DNA of 64,000 bases, from the NCBI RefSeq assembly GCF_964204865.1, contig NC_135261.1:8122001-8186000 (forward strand), read 5' to 3'. The notes below the pieces were generated by a model. It was not told the DNA's origin and made no database searches. It saw only the letters and a program-made list of their open reading frames with translations. This document shows, one piece after another, positions 48,358 through 64,000 of the stretch; within the stretch, counting starts at the first letter, position 1; the number at the start of each line of letters is the position of its first letter. Origin of the DNA: Styela clava (taxonomy: Eukaryota > Chordata > Ascidiacea > Stolidobranchia > Styelidae). The translations under genes and the position numbers were made by a program.

Positions 48358-48665
48358 CAGGGGTGTGTAAACTGCGGCACGTGAGGAAAATTATGCGGCC
48401 CGCGGAGAAGTTCCAGTTTTGAATGGTGTGCCCACGAAACGAGTTATATGGTTTAGTTATTCTGGTACGTGCGAGCAATTCCAATTCACTTGCGTCGCAA
48501 AGGATATACCAGTACCCGAGTGCCACTGTAATATTAGCAAAACTAGCTAGCAAAAACTTCAACTACTTTAACTACTAGAAATTAAACCTTAGATAAAAGT
48601 GCGGCCCGCGGCTTCACCCAATTACTTGAATCTGGCCCTCCTGTAATAAAGGTTGCACACCCCTG
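48358..48665. mobile_element. hAT-type MITE, copy 3, perfect 8-bp target duplication
   Basis: Ends CAGGGGTGTGTAAACTGCGG and GGTTGCACACCCCTG. Flanked by GTCTAATG on both sides (48350-48357, 48666-48673), exact. 308 bp, same family as 23181-23543 and 24246-24610. The perfect duplication suggests the youngest of the three. Confidence 0.9.
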
Positions 48666-50740
48666 GTCTAATGTATCACTCAGTGACAACTAATCGATTC
48701 CCATCAGTTGCCAAGTAAGCTAACTGAAGAATAAACTGCCGCACTTCTAGCACTGGGTGCGCCTGCACCGGTGATGACTGACCTATGGAAGCTGATCTAA
48801 AACAAAACAGTCCAATCAGACACACCCGCCTGAGCGTTGATTACATCGGGCGTTTTCGCGAGTTGGCTTTTACTAACTTATGTACATGGATTGATCAGTC
48901 ATTTTGTTTCAAAATATTCAAAAACTTGGCATTGAAAATTACCGGCAGTTTATTTTAGCCTGTAGTATAGTCTATATCTATAGTCCATCCCAGATTTGAG
49001 TCCGTTTTTGATTAAACCTCAACCCTCCTAGCGGCAAAATTACCAGTAATTTCTTTTATTTACGTCTAAATGTTACAAATATGGGGTGAACTAGGGTATT
49101 GTGTATTGAACTGCAGGTCCTTTCTCCTCAACTAAACTAAATAATGACTAATACTTGTCGACACTGTGATGACTAGTCAACCACAGTTGAATATCTGGCT
49201 TTCAACTGTTATGTCAACATTATGTTATTGCTCATTGGCGACTGCTACGTTATAAGAAATAAGTAACGGTCGGGGAAAAACCCATTCAGGGCCAGGGCGA
49301 ATCCCGTCGAAATTAAGATAACAGAAGATAATAATGATTCATGAACAACTGATTGACACAACCGTGGTCGGGTCGGCGTTGATTACCCTGAAAATTATCT
49401 AGTTTCTAGATTTTTCGGCCCATCATCCACTCTTTGGTATGGCCAGAAGAATATCAAATCACCCGTTGAGAATAATTAAATATCACCCTAAGACACTGAA
49501 CACAATAAAAATCAAATTTGCTCAATATATTGTCATCGTAAGTGCTTCACAGTGAACATTGTACATACAAACACAAACAGAAAGTAAAAAAAGTCGAAAA
49601 CCATTCAACACTGAAAAGTGACTCAAGTATATCATCTTCTTTCAAACATTATCAGTGAATAAAAATTATTTAATAATAAAAACTTATCGAAATTAGGATT
49701 TTCCACAATATTTAAATCGTGTGGTTAATACAATATCAGGCAAGTATAAATAATCAATCTATGGCTTATACCGGAACGGAAGTAGTTGTTGCAAACTGAA
49801 CCCAACACAAAAGAAAGGGCAATGTAACTTTCTTTGAGTTATGCTAGCAGAGTTTTGTACAAGTAAGACAGCAGCACATTCACTAGTATTATATGCAGGT
49901 TTAAATGTTTTTGCCAATATGTTTATATATATATCATTCTCCACCAAAAGTATTGCATGACTGGTCACATATATTTCACCCAGTGTTATCTGACTAATGG
50001 GAATAGCCATTAAAACACATGTCATCTGTAGGTCTAAAGCTCTATACAAGGAGCCGAGATACACCATTGTCAAAAAGTAAGAAAACCCGTATTTCTCCAT
50101 ATGATAAAATCATTATGGCTTCAAAAATGTGCTTGATAGCAATTTTTTTATTCGAACCTAAATGAGAGCTCATGATTTTTTAATTATATGAAGATAAAAA
50201 AGAAAGTTAAAATGGCTTTCAAAAATATTGTGAATTGAAGGCTTTTTAGATATTCTTTTCACATGGCTTTGAAGTCTAATAATTATAGCAGATTTCATTT
50301 TTATTTAGTGCTTTGACTGCTATACATAGTATGGCTCAGTTTGGTTTAGTAAAACACAGTCGAATTATTTCATACAAAGAGATAACAGTGCAGATATAAA
50401 CAGTGCGTCACCTAAAACTATTCTTCAAATAGGCGTCGATAGAAGTAGACGAAAATTAAAATTTGGAAAACTAAAATTTCACGACCACAAAGACAAGGAA
50501 ATATCAAACAAAAATTTGGTAATGTAAAGTTAAAATGATTATAAATGGCTTTCTCGTCTTTGTATCGCAAAATAATGAGCAAATCCAGCTCGGATACACC
50601 TATTTAAATATTTCTCCTTCTCCTTCTTTACAGCATACGGAGTGAAATATTTAAATAAAATAATAGCAATACTGCATTGGAACAACATATGCGTACACTG
50701 GGTATGGCTTATCAACATAATCCCTTTTCTAATTAGTATC

Positions 50741-60631
<9,891 letters not shown>

Positions 60632-60696
60632 TGCTACTTCATCTAGTTCACCTTTGACCTCGCATCCGTTGATAAGATTGTTGTTTATCCCGGTAA

Positions 60697-63600
60697 CTAT
60701 AAAAATTATTGAAAATAAAAATGAATTAGAAATACAAAAGAGATATACAACTCCATTTCTGTATGTAAAAGATCGAATATCCACAAACGATTGGTATATA
60801 ATAATGTTATTAAATGATAAAACAATCAAAAAAATATCTGATTATGAACTCTTGGGTTCAGAAGTTGCCTTAGTGCATCTGAGCACATTTAAAGTTTATA
60901 TTCGCCGTCATTCGTTCGTGCGTAAATAAATTTGTCAAGCAATTCAGACAGACGATCATTTTTAAGTTCTCGTTGATAAGATTTTACATGACTAAGAGTT
61001 CGGAATTTTAACCAATTTCCATTACTGCTTTAATAAACCTAAGAGTTCAATATGTCTAAATGTCACAACAAAGAGTTCTAGTCGTTCGTCAATGCTATCT
61101 ATTAAAGGTCGATATTTTGATAAACAAAACATTTTTTTAACAGTCTAATGCTGTAATTTTCAATGACACGCACTATCTGACTAATAGAGCATAGCTTATT
61201 CATGCTAAAAAATCTATCTCATGTAACTGATCAAACATGATTGGACCAAACTAACTCATGAACATGAACTATCCCCCGATCTGATAAAAATCGTACAAAG
61301 ATAACATAACAATCATAAGATTTAATCGCTGATAAACTTCACAAACAATAAACAAACCTTATTATTACTGACCAATGTAAAAACTAAACGCGGCCTGTAC
61401 ATGAAATATATATAAAATTGCTCAACTTTTTTACGAGAATACGTGGCCTTTCCATAGCTACCGTAACTATTTGTCGTGTTTTATGATCAGAAATTACGGG
61501 ATTTTGAAAGCAATCTATCGCGTTTTAAAATCCTGTACAGTACGCGAATTTACTACAAAGGCCGACGCAATTACGCTTTGGGCGGTTGCCTTGGCACCAA
61601 AAGGTAAACAACAGTCGTGGGATAATATTTCTCCAACGACGATCAATCACATTTGAATAAATACAGTAGCTTATACATTGATTAGTGATAAATTGGATGA
61701 ATATTTGCTCTTTGCTCAATCTATGCCCTATTGCCCTAGTCTCATATTTTATGTACACAAAAAGGGCGTTAAAATTCAATACCCATTTTAATAGCAAATT
61801 GCGATACATCTTCGGTTCTTATATAGGTCAGGGGACCGCGAAGCTGTACAATAGTTAAATTCAATATTAAAACTATGTTTTGCATAAATCTATGGTTATA
61901 TAAAATAAAAAGTTAATACCCTTGACAAGCAGTATTACTTATTTTTTGTGAGATGTATGGCTGATTGTGAGCAAAAGCTAAATGAAATCTGTTCGATGTT
62001 TTGAAATATTCCGGTATATGATTGTTAATGACATTTCCCCTCCCTATTTCTCAGACACTCTTCCTTTGGGAGTAAATATAATATCAGACCACAATAACGT
62101 ATTATTTCATTTTAGTCTTTTATTTTCCGATACTATTGTTGGACGTAGCGGGTGGCATCGGTCTAGTTTTCAATTTTCTATCAATTAAGATACTACTCCC
62201 ACGACGCTTGAAGGCTGTTCCCGACGGGGAGCCTGCGCTTCATTATAGCTACCGCGTAGCGTCGACGTTTATCAGGCGCCTGGCCAAATCAATCACCAAC
62301 AAAGTATAGCTTGGTTGTATTTAGTCATTTTCATTTCATTATTTTCAACTGAATGTTATGTGACGTATTCTCATGCGAACAGGGTTACTGATCAGGCGAT
62401 GTACACTGCGTGCAATCAGCAGGTGTTTCCGTTAGTTGATCAAATTCGCGGCAACGAATATTGTCTCAATCTTAATCCGATTTCGTTTGAAGTCTACCAA
62501 AAATTTCGAATAGTGTTGTGTTCATCACTTCAAAAGCGTAATTTATGCCTCAAACACCAAACACCTCACCAAACTTTATGTTGAAAAATAGCTTATTCCT
62601 TGTTGTTCTCTATAATATTAAATTGAAAACCAGACAATAAAAAATGATTGACTGCTTTTAAAACTGCTTGTATGATAAATTGAGCTTATATCTGGATTAT
62701 TAAAATCTCACGATTATGAAACATCCGTCCGTATAAATGATCGATAAGTTGGAATTCTTTAATGATATTAATCATGTTATCAAACTTGACAAAGCTTTAA
62801 AATATAAGCATGTGACAACGCCACAATAATAAGTATGCTATTAAATTGCCGCCCACATAAAGCTTGTTATTTATCAGAAAGTTAGTACTCCACATTTCAT
62901 AAAATTCTAATTGAATCCTACGCTCATAAATATTTGGAACTGAGCATGTGGTTTGTTTCACTTATGTAAAAAATATGATTTAATATTATGAGTCGTTTTT
63001 CAATCTGTAATTGCATCCAAACAACTTCATCTTTTATATTTTGTAAATAAACTGGATTTATGAAATTTACCAATTTGGGATCATATATGTACTTCTACTC
63101 CGGGAATCGAAATAGTAATTTACGTATGACAGGTTGATATATATATCGAAATGGCCGTTCTGATATATATATATATATACATATAAGGTATTTTCTGCAT
63201 TGCGCTTTTTTAGCACATTCTTATAACACAACAAGACTTTATTTACTTCTCAGACGGATAATGGAACCTCAGGTATATCTTATCTACCACATACCGGTTT
63301 TGTAATCATATCTGCGCAATAAGGATGATTTCACGTATATAATATGCAGCCATAGGCTAAATAATATTCGGAATAATATTTTAGCATCGAAAATGTAACG
63401 TATTTCCAATGTTTGCTGCAGCTAAAATCTTGGATTGAAGCATAAATTTCACAAAAAGAGGATAGAACATATATACTTGTTTGAATGAAATGTAAAAAAC
63501 ATTGCGTCAATTGCTATTGCAACCAAACCTGTAAAGTTTTACACTACCATCCACCTACCGGTACGTCGCCTCCGTTTTCGTTCTTCATTTGGCTTGATAT

Positions 63601-64000
63601 CATGTGCCGGTAGCCTCATTTTGTACGCAACCGTCTTATTATTGTTTGCACCTTGGTTTAGTTTTCTGGTATGAATTATATCCGTGTGAATAGCTTTAGC
63701 TGTAAACACTGTGCTCTTCTCTATATAGATACCATATCCTCTATGTCGTCAATGTTGTACTAGTAAATAATAAATACCTCTGCGTATGGGACAAGAATAA
63801 ATAAATAATTTAGGTGTTAGTTAATTATACATTACACGCTCGTATATTTGGCCTGTCTGAGGCGAGCTTGAAAATTTGGTAAAGAACTATGGATGGTTAT
63901 ATATGTGTCTGCGGTTTAGTTTTTGAACGATAACACCTTTTTGAGAAAATCAAACGAAATCCATGTGTAGACTGATACGTAAGACGTTATACGCCGATAC
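60697..64000. other. Upstream of HUNK, no supported gene
   Basis: AT-rich. A GC-richer island at about 62195-62290 (CGACGCTTG, CCCGACGGGGAGCC, GCGTAGCGTCGACG) stands out and could be a promoter or a small repeat. A frame at 62315-62584 begins without ATG; it has a hydrophobic start and six cysteines but no family. TATA microsatellite at 63138-63183. Confidence 0.4.

Larger units (their letters stand above)
41819..50740. other. Long gene-poor stretch between the LINE and HUNK
   Basis: About 9 kb. It holds the hairpin (41999-42026), hAT elements (44044-45227, 48358-48665) and a SINE-like copy (48075-48165). Several short open frames (42213-42431, 42574-42960, 43455-43754, 49759-50100) have no domain. 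A short piece at about 43445-43506 after a good acceptor-like TTTCTTCAG reads CESCGQTC then HKRQ-stop; it could be an orphan zinc-finger-like exon but cannot be supported. Confidence 0.4.

Noticed and set aside
49759-50100. 113-codon minus-strand ORF downstream of HUNK
   Set aside because: Lies in the likely HUNK trailer; no family match.
62315-62584. Plus-strand frame with hydrophobic start and several cysteines
   Set aside because: No ATG at the start, no conserved pattern, no neighbouring exon found.

Overview
The window looks like nuclear DNA of an ascidian tunicate (Ciona-like). It is AT-rich, its genes have short GT-AG introns, and it carries a head-to-head pair of Tbx6-class T-box genes, a type of gene that is multicopy in ascidians. 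Dispersed hAT, mariner and foldback-type repeats and a full-length two-ORF LINE lie between the genes. The species call is inference; animal origin is firm because WDR12, HUNK and Tbx6 are recognisable.

Layout. 1-343: 5' part of an MFS transporter gene (minus strand, leaves the window). 716-1057: TA-flanked MITE. 3349-3849: small single-pass membrane protein of unknown function. 8191-9051: class I SAM-dependent methyltransferase. 10460-11068: cysteine-containing ORF with a furin-type site. 12556-14496 (minus, 5 exons) and 18833-22192 (plus, 6 exons): two Tbx6-like genes transcribed away from a shared 4.3 kb intergenic region that contains a dense GATA-motif cluster. 23181-24610: three small inverted-repeat transposons in a row. 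24711-25229: possible membrane-protein exon. 26810-27781: isopenicillin-N-synthase-like 2-oxoglutarate oxygenase, followed by a decayed tandem copy (about 28080-28560). 28795-31021: a foldback element and two hAT-like elements. 31677-32993: intronless WDR12. 33489-34590: element with inverted repeats of over 100 bp. 36135-41818: LINE with two perfect 180-bp 5' monomers, ORF1 and an intact EN-RT ORF2. 44044-45227 and 48358-48665: two more hAT-type elements. 50741-60631 (minus, 7 exons): HUNK kinase. From 60697 to the end no gene can be supported.

The genes do not form a pathway. The functional unit that stands out is the divergent Tbx6 pair. Both T-boxes are complete and join in frame across every inferred intron (487 and 686 aa), but the minus-strand copy has lost several near-invariant T-box residues, which suggests subfunctionalisation. 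Other points of interest are a 2OG oxygenase with an altered co-substrate motif, genes whose poly(A) signals abut the stop codon, a LINE whose ORF2 has no AUG before its endonuclease domain, and an over-represented ACCGGTAC octamer.

All exon joins were made by eye from GT/AG sites and frame continuity. No database search was run.
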